Positions 1 to 14,488 of a DNA stretch of 64,000 bases are shown one piece after another; position 1 is the stretch's first letter; each line of letters starts with the position of its first letter. The position numbers and the translations under genes are program-made. This DNA comes from Glandiceps talaboti. Taxonomy: Eukaryota > Hemichordata > Enteropneusta > Spengelidae. The notes beneath the pieces are model-generated. The model was not told the DNA's origin. It did no database searches and worked only from the letters and a program-made list of their open reading frames with translations. The stretch spans positions 16,781,001 through 16,845,000 of the forward strand of contig NC_135566.1 of assembly GCF_964340395.1 (NCBI RefSeq). Direction: 5' to 3'.

Positions 1-96
1 TCAAGATACTTGAAGGCAAACTAGGAGGTATGACACACTACAGAGTAACTAAAGCTAAGGATGAATGGCACTGTAGTTATGCTATATTTCATTAGA

Positions 97-161
<65 letters not shown>

Positions 162-234
162 TGTCTATTGTATGTATTTATTTATGTATGTATGTATGTG
201 TGTGTATGTATGTATGTATGTGTGTATGTATGTG

Positions 235-266
<32 letters not shown>

Positions 267-515
267 TGTATGTATGTATGTATGTGTGTATGTATGTATG
301 TATGTATGTATGTATGTATGTATGTATGTGTATGTATGTGTATGTATGTATGTATGTGTGTATGTATGTATGTATGTATGTATGTATGTATGTATGTATG
401 TATGTATGTATGTATGTATGTATGTATGTTCATATGATGTATGTATATGTATGCGTGCACTGACACATAGTTTGAGAACATTATCCTTTTACACAATTGT
501 TTTTTTACCCCACAG
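1..515. repeat. NAA25 intron with (GT)n and (TATG)n microsatellite
   Basis: The window opens in an intron of NAA25. A (GT)n run of about 27 units (101-154) passes into a long (TATG)n tract with GTGT interruptions up to about 437. The acceptor of the first visible NAA25 exon follows at 515. Long open frames here (MYVC/HTYI repeats) are only the low-complexity repeat read in six frames. Confidence 0.95.
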
Positions 516-3273
516 AGAAGATAATGAGTGAATACAAATTCCATAAATATAGGATAGCATGTCTGTATGCTAAGATGGAGAAGTGGCCAGAAACAAACAA
601 AGCATATAAAGCCCTAGTCAAAGAAGAGTAAGTAGAAACCACAAAACAGAAAACTAGTTTGAACTGGATTTCACTAGGTTATAAATTCTTGATTTAGCCA
701 GTTTGAACTAGATATAACCAGTCAAGTGTCCAGACAGCACTTGACCAAATATGGTCATCAACTTGGTAGTCTAAGAACAAATGACTTTATACACAGCTTG
801 TAACGCTCAAGCAGTTCAAATTTCTTAGCATTGAGCTTTCGATATGTCTTGATTGATGAATGACGATTCTCACCAGAGTGATGAATTTCATAGTTTCAGA
901 TGACCACTAGGTGGCGGTATGACCAGCTAATTGTAGTTAAGACCTGTCCGACTAGATGAAACTGGTTTAGAGCAGTTATTTTTGTGTCAAAACTAAAAAT
1001 GGACAGAAACCAGTGTGTAGAAAGCAGGATGAAACTGGTCTGAACCTGACATTTGTATAATATCAAAAATTGACACAGGCCTTAAACCATTCTTCATGAA
1101 GGTAGTGTAGTAGAGGGTTTGAAGCCATAGAGTTGAGTATTTTCATGTGAAATGGAAACAAAATGTAAGTAACATTTAGAAGTCGAGACACTTATGAGAA
1201 ATGTTACATAATTAAGACTTGGTAAGATAGTTCGCCCTTTATGGAAGAAATTTGCTATTCTGATCTGTAATTGTCAGTGCATCATGTGTATCGCAGTGGT
1301 CCAGACACTTGCCTTATCTCTGTCTAAAAACTATTGGTGCAGTTGGAAATGGTAAGAATGATAGATAAAGTAAATAAAATTCACTGTAATGTTGTCTTTT
1401 TGACAGGCCTGATCAGTGGACATTTCACATAGCATATTTCAAGTCGGCATTTGCACTTATAGATTCAGGATGGACGCCACCTGAAGATGAAGAAAGGTAC
1501 GTATTTTGTTATGCAGATTTTGGAATTAGTTCATTCATGACAATGTATGATATGTAGGCCAAGTATTGATTTGTTGTTTTCTAATTTCCTGTACATGTTT
1601 ATGGAGGGTTGGGGGAGGGTGGGGGGGGGGGGGTGAGGGGCTGACAAACGTGACATTGACTCCTCGTGTGTGTAATGATGCATGCACTTCATGTGTTATC
1701 AGCATTTTTTTCGATCCTCTTCAATCTCTCACACATCTAGTCAACTGGATGTAATCAAGCAAAAATCTAGCTAGACCACATGCTCACAAAAGTCATGCCA
1801 GTAGTAATCCATTACTTATTGAGAGGTGCTTGTAATTGGGTAATTCATATAAGAAAAACATGACCACGATATGCAAATTATGTTTACATTGTAATGACAC
1901 CTTCAAGTTTGAATGTATAATGTCATGTGTAGATGCGTTAATATAATCGGGCTCTAGTGGATTAAATACAGCTGTTGATAGTAATTTTAAAATTTAGCAC
2001 AGAATGTTGTTCTACGTACATCCATTTAACTAGATGTGAGAGACAGTCAAAGCCACATATAGCATCAAGGCTGCAGTTGAACATGATCTACCCTAGAATG
2101 TAAGATTTTCTTTTTTCAGTAGATTGTTTGCGGAGGACCTTGATTGGGGCTTCATTTATACTTTACCATTCAAATTTACCATTTGTTATGCACTTCGTGA
2201 ATTTCAGTGGAATGATTTATAATCTTTAACATCTTTGTATTTTACAGTGAACCTGAAAATCTCCCAGACCACACTACTGAACAAGTAATACAATTTATTA
2301 ACGATATTTACAAAGGAGAGCGAGAAAAGGAGGGTAGAGCACAGAGAGGACCATTCCTGGCTAGAATGGAACTTTATAAATTGCTGAAAGAAGGAAACAG
2401 ACCTGAACTTGATAAACTAGGTAAGAGGGATCACAAATGTGAGATAGCTTGGAGTTACATAGTCTATCAGCTAGCCCTCGGATGTTCTTCCGATAAAATA
2501 CGACACACAGCCGAACAACGCTATCGAGGATGGAACATCCGAGGTCTAGCGAATGTCATCAGGATATAAATAACTGCCAATCAGAGAACCGTATTAGCGA
2601 CAAGCACAAACAGAGGACAATAGCTAAATTTTCATGCATATTCATCTTAAGGAGGGGCTTGTAAAAATAACCACCAATGCGTTAACTAAAATGTGTGAAT
2701 GACAACGTCTACACACTCATCAAACACAATTACCATAAACTGATAAGACATAGTAATGACATAAATGTGTTTGTCAACACCTGCATGCAGAGATTGAATA
2801 TATTAAAGTATATATATGCATATATGGCCCAACCCACCGCTTATCGTATTCTCAATGGAATGTCCGGTCTGAAAATGATATTCGCTAGACTGTTCGGGCA
2901 GGCCCTCACATGCGAACTTCGTTCGCTTATAGTTATAGCATCGAAAAAGAAAGCCCGAACGTCTAGCAGCAAGACTAGGAGTTACATTTCTATGAACACA
3001 ACATTGCATGATGTATTTCAAAGTCCATTAAAAAATTTTATGAACTGTATTGTCTTCAAAAGTGTCCATATATCTCTGATTGATCAAACTTGATATGAAC
3101 GTTAACTTCTAAGTGAATGGCGCAAGTAGCTGAAATGCTTTAGTTAGCCGTTATGCATTGTAAATAATATGGTGATTTATCCAATCAAAGTGCATGTATC
3201 ATAGTTAACATAAGACATAAGTTAAACATGTTTTAGGGATGATCACACAATGTTGCACAAGACGACAACAACA

Positions 3274-3304
<31 letters not shown>

Positions 3305-4401
3305 GGAACATTCACAAGTGTGACATCACACATTTATATATGGTGTAAACCATGATGAAAATTGTAGTGGTCACACCACTTCGATCGATGCAATCTAAAA
3401 ACATGATGGTAAAGATGAGGTTCCCATGAAGTTCCAACGTTATGAACCTTTTTACTGAGATGAAACCCAGCGCTGTATCTCACATTAAAAGTAAATGTTT
3501 ATCAACTTCTCAACATCTCACTAGTAAGTACAGAAGCTTTTATCATTGAAGGCGTGAAAGTTTTTGAAATTTGGTTAGGAGTGTGAAAATGAAGTTCAGC
3601 AATCGCATTGACAACAGACCCCCTCCTAAATGAATAAAGTTCGCTTGTTGATCTTGTGTGACATTGTGCGATCGTCCCTTAATGGTATAGATTGTTCTGT
3701 TTTAGAGATTTTTTTTGACTTTCTGTGTTATTGTTTTCAGAACCACTCATTTCTATGTTAAAGCAGTATTTTGATGTGTATGGTGATAAGCACTGTTGCT
3801 TTGGTGACCTGACTGCATATGTCAGTCTCCTTGACAACGATGATGTGGAAGAATATGTTACACATCTATGGAAAAGCCTAGAAATGGATCCCAAGGATGG
3901 TGACGTTACTCTAGCTAAGGATGTAAGTATTAACCTTCAGGGTCAGTTATCACATTGTAGTATTTACATATTGCCAATTTCTTTTAATTGTGATTACAAG
4001 TAATATTGAAGAAAAGAGCTATACACAAGCATTATTTTGGGTGCTTAAGTCACTTTTACTGAATGGCGGCCATATTTGTAGTTAAAAATTATTATTTACT
4101 GCATAACTCAAAAACTGTAATGCATAGAGATTCCTTTCAAGTGTTTATCCCCATATTATCATATGTAAGCTAGCTTTAACTTTGGAGACCTTGACCTTTG
4201 ACCTTGATGGTTAATTATCCAAATCCAACCAATTCCTGCCTGTCACAGACAGTTCTATTATATTTACACATTGCAGGGGAGGGGGGGGGGGACGACTGTG
4301 TCTTCTACATAGACTTGTCTGTATGTATGTATGTATGTATGTATGTATGTATGTATGTATGTATGTATGTATGTGTGTATGTATGTTTGCATGTGTGGAT
4401 G

Positions 4402-4473
<72 letters not shown>

Positions 4474-7400
4474 CAACTTAAAGTGAGAAACCGCTGGATC
4501 AATTGATTTCAGATTGGGTAGGGACGTTGCTTATGATGTGCAGATGACAAATTGTTCAAATGAATGCGATCCGATCAGTGGCTTTCAAGTTACGTCCAAA
4601 GGAGTGATTTTCTGTCAAAATACATGTACATGTGGTTCATCGAGTGGAAGTCTATGAGGTACTATATAACGTTACATAATCACTTGACTGAAGTCCATGG
4701 AATGTCCATTATCATGTAGGGGTGTGTTTTCATGTTTGACTCTGACTATGTTTACATTTTACAGGCCAAGCAATTGCAAAGGCATCTGTCTTACCTTCAA
4801 CTTAGTCGATACCTAGGGATGCATCTTAAACTGTCTGTTGAAGAGAAAGTTACTCTGTCTGAAGAAATGATGGTGAGGTACAATGAAAGTTTAAATTTTG
4901 GATCCAATCTCCTAGCAACAGACCTCCAACCAGGTGATATGTATTGTCTGCTTGCTGTTCATCTTCTATTGGATGTATGGCAAGCAACAGGTAAGAGATT
5001 TCAAGGTTTTATTTTAACTTTCTCTAATTTTTAAAAGGGGCTCAAGCTGAGTGACCCTGTTGTATGATTTGTGTTGTAGGTGATGATATGGCAAACAGTA
5101 ACCATGTTGTAACAGTAACCATGTTGTATGATTTATGTTGTAACCATGTTGTAACAGTAACCATGTTGTATGATTTGTGTTGTAGGTGATGATAGAATTG
5201 TATGGCAAACAGTAACCATGTTAGAGTATGGTATAACAAAGAGTCCTGCCAATCATCATTTTAAACTACAGCTTATCAAGTTGTATTGCATTCTGGGTAA
5301 GTTTCATCCTTGACTTGATATCATGAACTACACAGACATCATACATTGCCAGCTTTGAGTGTCATGCTACTACAGAAATCAAGTTATAGGCAAACTAAGA
5401 TATTAACAAACTAAAACTATTGTTAGCACCATGTTGGTATAAGCTAGTATAGGCCTTTGCAGATGGAATTACACTCACTTTAGGCTGTTCTTTCTGATAG
5501 CAAGTAGTCACACATTCAACCTCATTCAGTGTTTACACTATCTTGATTACAGGGTGATTAAATCTGGAGAACCAACTTGAACATTTCTATCACCCACTGT
5601 TGTAATCTACTATACAACAATAGATTTACTAGTAGTTAAGTTTGCCGATAGCTTGGTTTTCATAGTAGTATTATACCTATTACACATTATAGACAGAAAT
5701 TTGAAGGGGTTGTCAGTGGCTGAGTGGTTAGCTCACACACCTCTTACCTGTGCAGCCTGGGTTCAAATCCGCCAAGCGTCGGCTGGGTTTGATTGAAAGT
5801 TAACCAGATCTGTATGTAAGAAGGGTGATGCTCAGTTTGACCCTGCTGAACAATTGGAAGTTTTCCCTGGATGCTCCAGTTTCCTTCTGCTTATTCAACA
5901 CTAGGGCACGGCTCTTGTGGCGACCATTCAACAAATTCCATATTTATTTTGAAGAATACAGATTATTATAAAAAAGTTCGTAGTGAAAGAAAGAAACGGG
6001 AATTAACATTGATGATTTTTATCTCTGTTGTCTAGTGATAATGATTTTGTAAGTTTTGGATTTGTCACTGTTAAAGTTTCAATGTCGCCTAGAGCTATAA
6101 ATAAATTTTATAAGTTTAGACTTCTTACTTATAGCTTTCAGTGTTGCCTAGCTATAAGTTAGTTTTGTATTAAAGTATGGAATGTGTTGCTATCTAGCTT
6201 TGAACCATACTGTACAGGGCCTGAAGTTATCACAAGGTAGTCAGAGTTAGCCAAGTGAACTGTTTCAACTAGTTTTCTATTGACATCCATTGGTTTAACA
6301 GACTTTTCTATTAAAATTTGGTAAGTATACACAGGGCTTGAAATTAACAGTCGTCCTGTATCCACAGACTACCAATTCTTGTCATGGGGCTACCATAATT
6401 TGCAGCTGGTAGCCCACTTAGGCTACTACTGATTATGAGATGATTTAAAGGATGGAAGACTTACAGACATATAACACAGATATTTCCAATAGAGGAACTC
6501 TGTTTTCAGTTCAGGAATATGGGACTACAGGTCACCATCCTTGGGCTACCACTTTCTGAAATTAGTAGCCCACTAGGACTACCAAAGAAAACATTTAATT
6601 TCAAGCCCTGATATATATAGATACCATTTTTAGCAGTCAATGTGCCCTTGGATCTATCTTTTGAGTTGTGCTGTATAATCTTGGATTTTCACTTGATATA
6701 TGTTTGTTTTAAAATAAGGCAACTTTTAAATTTCATTGACTTGCTCCGACAGGTGCCTTTGGACCATGTCCAGCATTGTATGATGGGATGGAAGTTAAGC
6801 ATATACAACAAGATACATTAGGGTAAGACAAATCTAGATAATATTTTGTAAGTTTCTCCGAATATTGTGAGTTTGTGAATTGTTTGGGTTTTGTTTAACT
6901 TTTCATGAAATGAAATGTTGATAGAATGGTTGTAATGTAACGTACTGAAAATCACCAATATTTTTACTAAGTTTTTAAGGCAAAATAAAAAAAATGCTTT
7001 CGATAACATGACTTCAGAAAATAGGGTAGGTAGGTTGGAATTTTATTTTATTTTACTTTAAATTTTTTTTAATTACTTCAGCCCCAAGATAAGATACTCA
7101 TGATATTGCATCATGTAAAACCCTGCTCATCACTAACAACTAATATACTTGAAAGAATGTAAAATTGGGGTAGATTTTTAAACTATGTATCATATGCCAC
7201 TCTTATCAGAAAAACTGATCACATACTACAAAGTTGTGCTAGTATAACTTAATATCACAACATCTGCCATAATAGGCTTGTATAACAGTGACTATCCTTT
7301 CTCCACCTAAGTAGGCTTTATCAAGAACTACTTTCAAGCTGTGGTTAATGATACCATTCTTCATGTGTGTCTTTTTTACCAGGTATACGGTGACAAGATA

Positions 7401-10400
7401 TTGTGAGCCCTTAGGTCACTTTATATCAGCCTCAGCAGTTTACGACGCTACTCTCAAGTTTTTCACTGTAAATAGCAAGGATGTAAGTATGGTCATGTTG
7501 GTATTTGAAAGTCAATTGCATAATAAACTCAACACATCTGTTCCCACGTCACCACTCAAAGTTAAAACTGCTATCTACAGTATCTTTAAACACGACTCCA
7601 GGAAATAGGGACATTTTCATAAACTATTGGTTTTGGAGAGTCATTTCATAATTTTACATCACCTACAATTACTTGTGAATTCAGAGAAACATCAAACACC
7701 TCTTTAATTAACAAAGATAAAATTGTGAACAGTGTTTTTATTTTTTATTGTTTTGTGCATCTTGATAGAATTTGTAACTGAACCAAATTTTAACAAGTTC
7801 AAAAGACTGAGAATCCCTGACCCTAAACTTCTGGTATCAGTATTTAAATTTGTATTCACTGCATTCAAACAAAGAGAGACACATGAAAAATGATGTACCG
7901 GTAATATTCAGTTGAACTAAATGTGTGCTTTTAATTTTACATGTTTGTATTTTTGCATTGTATTTGAGCTGAAGGCATCAAAGTGCAGTAAACATATGTA
8001 TCTGTACTATAATAATTTTTCTGTATTTATGAACAGACCACAGAATACATCATTTCAGCTTATAAATATGGCTCCTTTCCCAAGATACCAGAATTTGTGA
8101 AATTTAGGCAGAAACTGAACAATTCCTTGCATTACACAGCTGTTACCCTAGAGAAGATGTTACTAGAACTTCTGGTAGAAGCTAACAGGTAAGTTAAAAT
8201 CTAAAGCACATCTTCTCAGCACTTCTTTTGGAAACTTTTGATTTCAGTGTAGTTACAGACAGGATCCAGGATACTAGTACATTCATTATTAGAAAGATAA
8301 CACATTTTATAGTTTGACCACTGAGGGCGCTATTCCATAGCAGAGTTTGGAATGAAATCTGGGCCAGATTCATTCAGTAAAGTAGATTACTCTTAAAATG
8401 ATCCATTCCCTATGTTGTATCCCAGATATGCTGCTGGATATCCATCCACACAATGATAGTTTTGATAAGTGATATGAGCCTGATCTTTTATCAAACATAA
8501 TTGCAAGATTTTGATACAAATTTAGCAGCATGTACAACTCCCATAACTCGCTTTGTCTTCCCTGTTTTGTACTGAACTAAATCAACAAAATGGCTGAAAC
8601 ATGAAACATTGTTGATACAATATAGTCAAATGAATCTGTTGCTTTCTCAGCATCATCGTGTGATTTGCCACATCTTTGATTCTAGTTTTACTAATTTTTT
8701 TTTTCTCTCTCTTTCTTTCTCAGTAATAATTTAAAATTTGAAGATCTTATCAGGTATATGGAAATTCAGCCAGAAAAAGGTGAGTTGTTACAGATTGGTA
8801 CAATCTAATAAAATCTTTTATTTCATGTAATTGTTTTTAAAGTGGCCATATGGATGAGAATTGGGTATTTATTTTGGATTTTTAATTTATAAAACTATTT
8901 GGAAAATCAGTGTGAAACAACATTGACTAAATCTGTGTTTGCAACTCAATAAAATGCTAAATTTTAAAAAATGTGTAAAATGTTTGTTATTGTATGTATA
9001 ATAACAAACTTTTGTGCCCATTTTTTTTTAAAAGCTTTTTGCAATGTATTGAGTTACAAACAGACTTTGTCAGTGTTGTTTCACATTGATTTTCCAAGTA
9101 GGTAGCCATGATAAAATTGTTTTATAAATCATAAAAAGATCCCAGCATGTATCTCACATTAGAAGTAAATTTTAATCAACTTATCAACATCTCACTAGTA
9201 AATACAGAATCTGTTATTATTGATGGCATGATAGTTTACGAAATTTTGCTAGAAGTCTGAAAATGAAGTTCAGCATTGACGCCAGAACCCCCCCACCCCC
9301 ACGGAAAAAAAAAATTGAAGTTCGTTTATTGAACTTGTGTGACATTGTGAGACATTGTGCGATTGTCCCTAGTGAGCATTCTACATGCACAAGAGCTTTT
9401 GAGAAAATTCTTAGTTTTAATTTTCTTTCTTAAATCAGATGAGATTCAGTGGAATGAACTGAGTGATAACAGAGACTTGGCATTGTTGATGTCATGGGAC
9501 CCAGATTCTAAGTAAGTCATTTTTTGCATATCATCACCAACCAGGAGTTGTGCACTAGTGTAATCCCATTGGAAAGAACACATCCATTGCTGTGCAGTAA
9601 TTTCCATAATGAGCCCTTTTATAATGCTATGGCACACTACAGTCAACTATGGACCAGTCATAGTGCAATAATTTCCCTTATCATATGCCCAGTATCGCAT
9701 CTGTATCGCCTCCATTGTTATTCAAATGGGCAACAGCACCCACACATTCATGCAATAATTTGTCATATCGTGCCTATGCACACTTTGCCCAGATGATAAT
9801 GTATAACATCCCAATAAGTTTGAACTAAACAATTCCTTATCCTATTACAATCAGTACAATTACTGTTGACTTGTTCTCCATCAGGCATCTTTCAGAACAG
9901 GACAGAAAGGATTCGTTTGAAGTCGAGAAAGATTGGTTAAAAATCCGAAGTTTCACTCTGCGAAGTCTTGCAGCAGCTGCAATGTTGGTTCCTGCATTCA
10001 ATACTTCGACTGAGATGACAGCTAGTAATGGCGGCACTGAGATGCAGGATAATGGAGAGATTTTGAAGAAGCTAATAACAGACTTTGAATCATGTGTTGA
10101 ACAACTTGAAAAGAAACCATTGACACAGAAAAGGGTAAATTTTGATCTTTTCTCACTGACTTCCCCGATGAACACTTGTGGAGGTATCTTACTAAAGAAG
10201 TAAAGTTTTAGAATTTAATGCATGGGTTGTAAATGTCTTGTCATTTCTGTGAAAAAGAGCTTGATACACTAGGAGTGTCCATCCAAAAACGACCAACCAT
10301 GGCTGGAGATATATTGTACAACCTCTATCGCCACTGTGCAGGTTTATCATAAACTGTAAAGAAAGTTTGTCCCGTACAACACCAAGTCTGCATATATACA

Positions 10401-10954
10401 GCCAGTCCCTTCCAGGTTCCCAGGCCACGTCTGCATATATGCAGACAGTCCCTTCCAGGTTCCCAGGCCACATCTGCATATATGCAGACAAGTTTACTCA
10501 TTTGCATAAGCCCAATTTTCACCTCCTCGCCTCATATCTGGGTAAATTAATATTCATTTGACAATGTATATATAATGAATGGATAAGGAAAAAAATAGGA
10601 TTGATTTTATGTTTCATTATTCCTTTCAAGTTAAAGTTCCTCTTCTGGAGGCTAGTGAAGGTACTAACATTATAGTAATCTGTGTTATGATTTTTTTTTT
10701 TACAGTTTCCACTACATGGCCCGCCTGAACCCAGAACTTGTAAATATCTGGAAGGTAAACACAGTCAGATTTTACTTGACATGTTAAAGGTCACGTCTAG
10801 TATACAACATTTACATGTCAATGGAATTGGTAAGTTATGTTTATTGGTCACGATTGTGTTGATTTTACTGAGTGTGTATTGCGTAACTGTGTTCTGTACA
10901 TTTCATGATAACAGATATTGTGACTGATTTGAGTTGTCAAGAACACTGCATTGT

Positions 10955-11033
<79 letters not shown>

Positions 11034-14000
11034 TGAAACCATGAGAGAGTGAATGAATGAAGAATGAATGAATGAATGGAATGAATGAATGAGAATATTA
11101 AAGCCATGGATAACTTCTACACAACTTTGAATCAGACTGTTTATGTAGCTTTTAATCCCATCTTTGACAACTGCAGTACATTGATATTGTACTGGTGGAT
11201 GTAGTGATGGGAGACATGAAACACGTCAGCCTTCCTAAGTAGACATTCTTAATATATTGGAATGTTGAAATTGAGGTTGATACAGTCAATTATGAGACTG
11301 GTAATGGAGCCATTTTAGTTCTCATCCTACAAAATCAATTTTACTTTTAATGGATGTTTTCTACCCCTAAATACAAATATTTCTTGTAAAAATTTCAAAT
11401 TGAGAAATGGAAGAATGTTTGCTATAGTAAATGCATGGCACTAAAATAAAGTAAAGTCTCAACAAAAGAACTATTTTTTATGCACTACATACTGACTTTG
11501 TACTGATTTGAAATTGATTGTGCTGTCTGAGACAATTTTCAATTTTGGCCAAGTTAGTTAGGAGGGGGGGATGGGGATGGGGTGTTTGAGTGGGTGGGTG
11601 GGGGTCTGATGTCTAACTATAAGAATTTCGTTTTTTATCCTACATTGAACTATTGATCTCGCCGCTTATTTGTTAATAATTTATACCTATGAAGGAATAA
11701 CAACCTGATGATCTGAAGTTAGTGATCGGTATTAAAGATTGATTCATTGGTAGTCATACATTTCATAAGTAGTTTACTAGAACAACTTCTTATCTGAACT
11801 AATAATAAATGTGCAATTTACAACACAGTTTTGAAATCAGTTTTAGTCCAGACGTTTCTCTGATGTCTAATTATCTCTCTTTACTTTTCAGACAACTCAG
11901 ATGAAATACAAGCAGTGGTAGAAAGACAGCTTGAACAAGTTGTAGACACTGTCAAAGGTAAGAGATACAGTTTGAACAAGATATAGATATTATCAAAGAG
12001 AAACAGTTTGAACAAATTGTAGAAAGTTCAGAAGAATATGTCAGTCATGTTTTTGTATATATGCATGTGGTGTACATTAGTAGCATAAAGTAATTCCAAG
12101 GTATTCTTATGACATATTTGAATTCTGATTGAAAAAGGCGGTTTCTTTCTCATTAAGTTTGCCGCAATTGCCCCTCCCCTCCCCATATTATCCTTACTAT
12201 AGATAGCTTCAATCAGATATTAACAGATGGAAATATTTAGTACTCATTTTCTTTTCATAATCTTGTTATTTGTAGGTGCATTGTCCAAGTGTAAATGTAG
12301 TTTAGTTTCTGAAGAAGAAGGACAACAAAAATTTAACTATCATTTATTGCCGAATCTAGTGTTCCTGTCAGAGGTGAGTAACAGCATCGTTCTAGTCTGT
12401 TTATAGCACTGTTAAGATACATCGTTATCATTAGCCGGTTGTACCTCCAAGCCCGCGTCTTCCTCGCTTGTCTTGATTACATTCTCAAAGTTGATAATAA
12501 TGATTTTCACCCAGTAGCCTTGTCGAAGACAGCAGGCAATTTAGAGAAATTGAACAGCGGCCTCTATCATCTATGAGTTTACCAAAATTTAGAGAGATTG
12601 AACAGTACCCTCTATTACTATGGATTTACCCAAATTTAGAGAGATTGAACAGCGCCCTCTATCATCTATGGATTTACCAGACGTTAGAGAGGTTAAAGAA
12701 TTGATACATTTGATGTTTTTTTGATTTCAGGGTATTAGTTTCATTAGTCTTCTGTGTGGCGTGTGCTATAAATTACTCAAACCTCTCAAAGCTACGGTTG
12801 CAAAGAGAAACAGGAAGAAGAAAGGAGGTGTTCAGATAATGGTAAGATGAAAACAAAACGTTCAATGTTGATACTTGAACAACTTGTACGGTGTGCTACT
12901 TGTAAAGTAAAGTATTTCTTGGGGATGTGTCTGCTACAAAGACTTGTTATTACATAGATAGGTCTAAATCTTCACTGGTGTGATGTGTGTACCTGCTGGG
13001 TATGGAAACCCTTAAAGTGTAGATGAATGGTGTTCTTACCTCCATAATGCAACCAGGTTTAATTTCTCATGGTAGGATTAAGCTGATATGTTCTCGACTA
13101 CTAAATATTTTAACTTGCATTTTAAACTTTTTCTCGCCTTTTATCCTTTTCATCTGTCTGTATCCTGTTTTGAATTACTCTGCTGAACTGCAGTCAACCA
13201 CTTGATTAGCCTGCATGGCTATCTCTCTGGGCTATTGATTCCTCTGTTGCATGATTCTAATCACCCTGTGATCAAGACATTGTAAACATTGGAAGTAGTA
13301 AAAACAGTACACTACAAGTTCATGGAACTCTGTCAATGAAACTCTGCCTCTCTACTGAGATTATAATTAAACTAATGTCCATTCAATAGCTTATTACTGT
13401 TGTATCAATATTTTGTGACAATAGTTTTAGTTTGTGTCTATCTTAGTAACCCGAAGTCTCAATTACCAGAGTAATATGTTTAGACAAAGTTACCTTCATC
13501 GTTATTCGTTCTCTTTCAGCCTGCAATATTTGAGAAATTCAAGACTTTCCTAGACAGTCTACTACAGTGTACAGATGAATTACATGTAGCCGTCTTGAAT
13601 GCTGATCCACTGTTTGCTTCCTTGGATCTTGGTAAACTCAGTCTGGTTGACAAGGAGAAGCTTGCTGAGGTAAGACTACTACTACGGACGTCGTGTTTCA
13701 TCTACAGTGATCCTTTTAATAGAAGGTTTACAGTGCTTCCACTCAAAGTATGAACAATTAAGTACTGCAACATATTGATACATTACTGAACTTGCCCTGA
13801 TGCATTGACATAGATTTAGCTATAGTAGTCACTACATTGCCTTCACAGTGGCAAAGTTGAATAACAGTTTACTTTGAATCACGCTGCCAAACAAGCACAC
13901 AATATTCATTGTTTCAAATGAACCCTGTCTATTGGTAGATATCATCATAGCTAGATGTACAAAGTGATGTATTAGACAACAAACCTCGGTAACTGTGAGA

Positions 14001-14453
14001 GGCGCCAAATTCGAAATTTGTTACGATTGAAGTTATCAGTGTAAATGATGCGCACAGTTGTGGCACATCTTTGATCTGACCCTACTAATGTATCAATATA
14101 TTGCAGTAGTTTGTCATTCAGACTTTGTTTGGAAGTACTGTAAGAAATAACATGACCACAAAGTTTCTTCCAGTGACTGCTTCAAACCACCATCATCAAA
14201 TTATGTTAATTGTTACATAATTATGTATGTATGGTTGTGTATCTATACATGTCTCTGGTAGTGTGCAGTGTGCCCTCTAATGATAGCCAAATATTGTTGT
14301 TGTGAGTCAAAATGTTAAAAACTGGCATTTCTTGTGAGTCACCTCATAGTAAGAGATAAGGGAACACCAAGTTTGGTGCATCACTAGAAATTGTGTGGAT
14401 CAGGGGCGCATCAAATTGGCTTAGAGGGCATACTGGTAGTGTGTATCTGCATG

Positions 14454-14488
<35 letters not shown>

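Noticed and set aside
61-544. Open frames rich in MYVC or HTYI repeats (also at 4198-4506, 21588-21941, 35256-35743, 41353-41847, 58829-59555)
   Set aside because: They are translations of microsatellites and occur on both strands and in several frames at once.
5706-5790. Possible tRNA gene
   Set aside because: A and B boxes are present but no acceptor stem pairs, and a SINE body follows.
10706-10754. Shorter NAA25 exon 13 ending at the GAAG|GTAAAC donor
   Set aside because: It ends in the same codon phase, but leaves out a long open segment (EGKHSQILLDML...) that continues to a strong GTAAGT donor at 10829; the longer form was preferred, with residual doubt.
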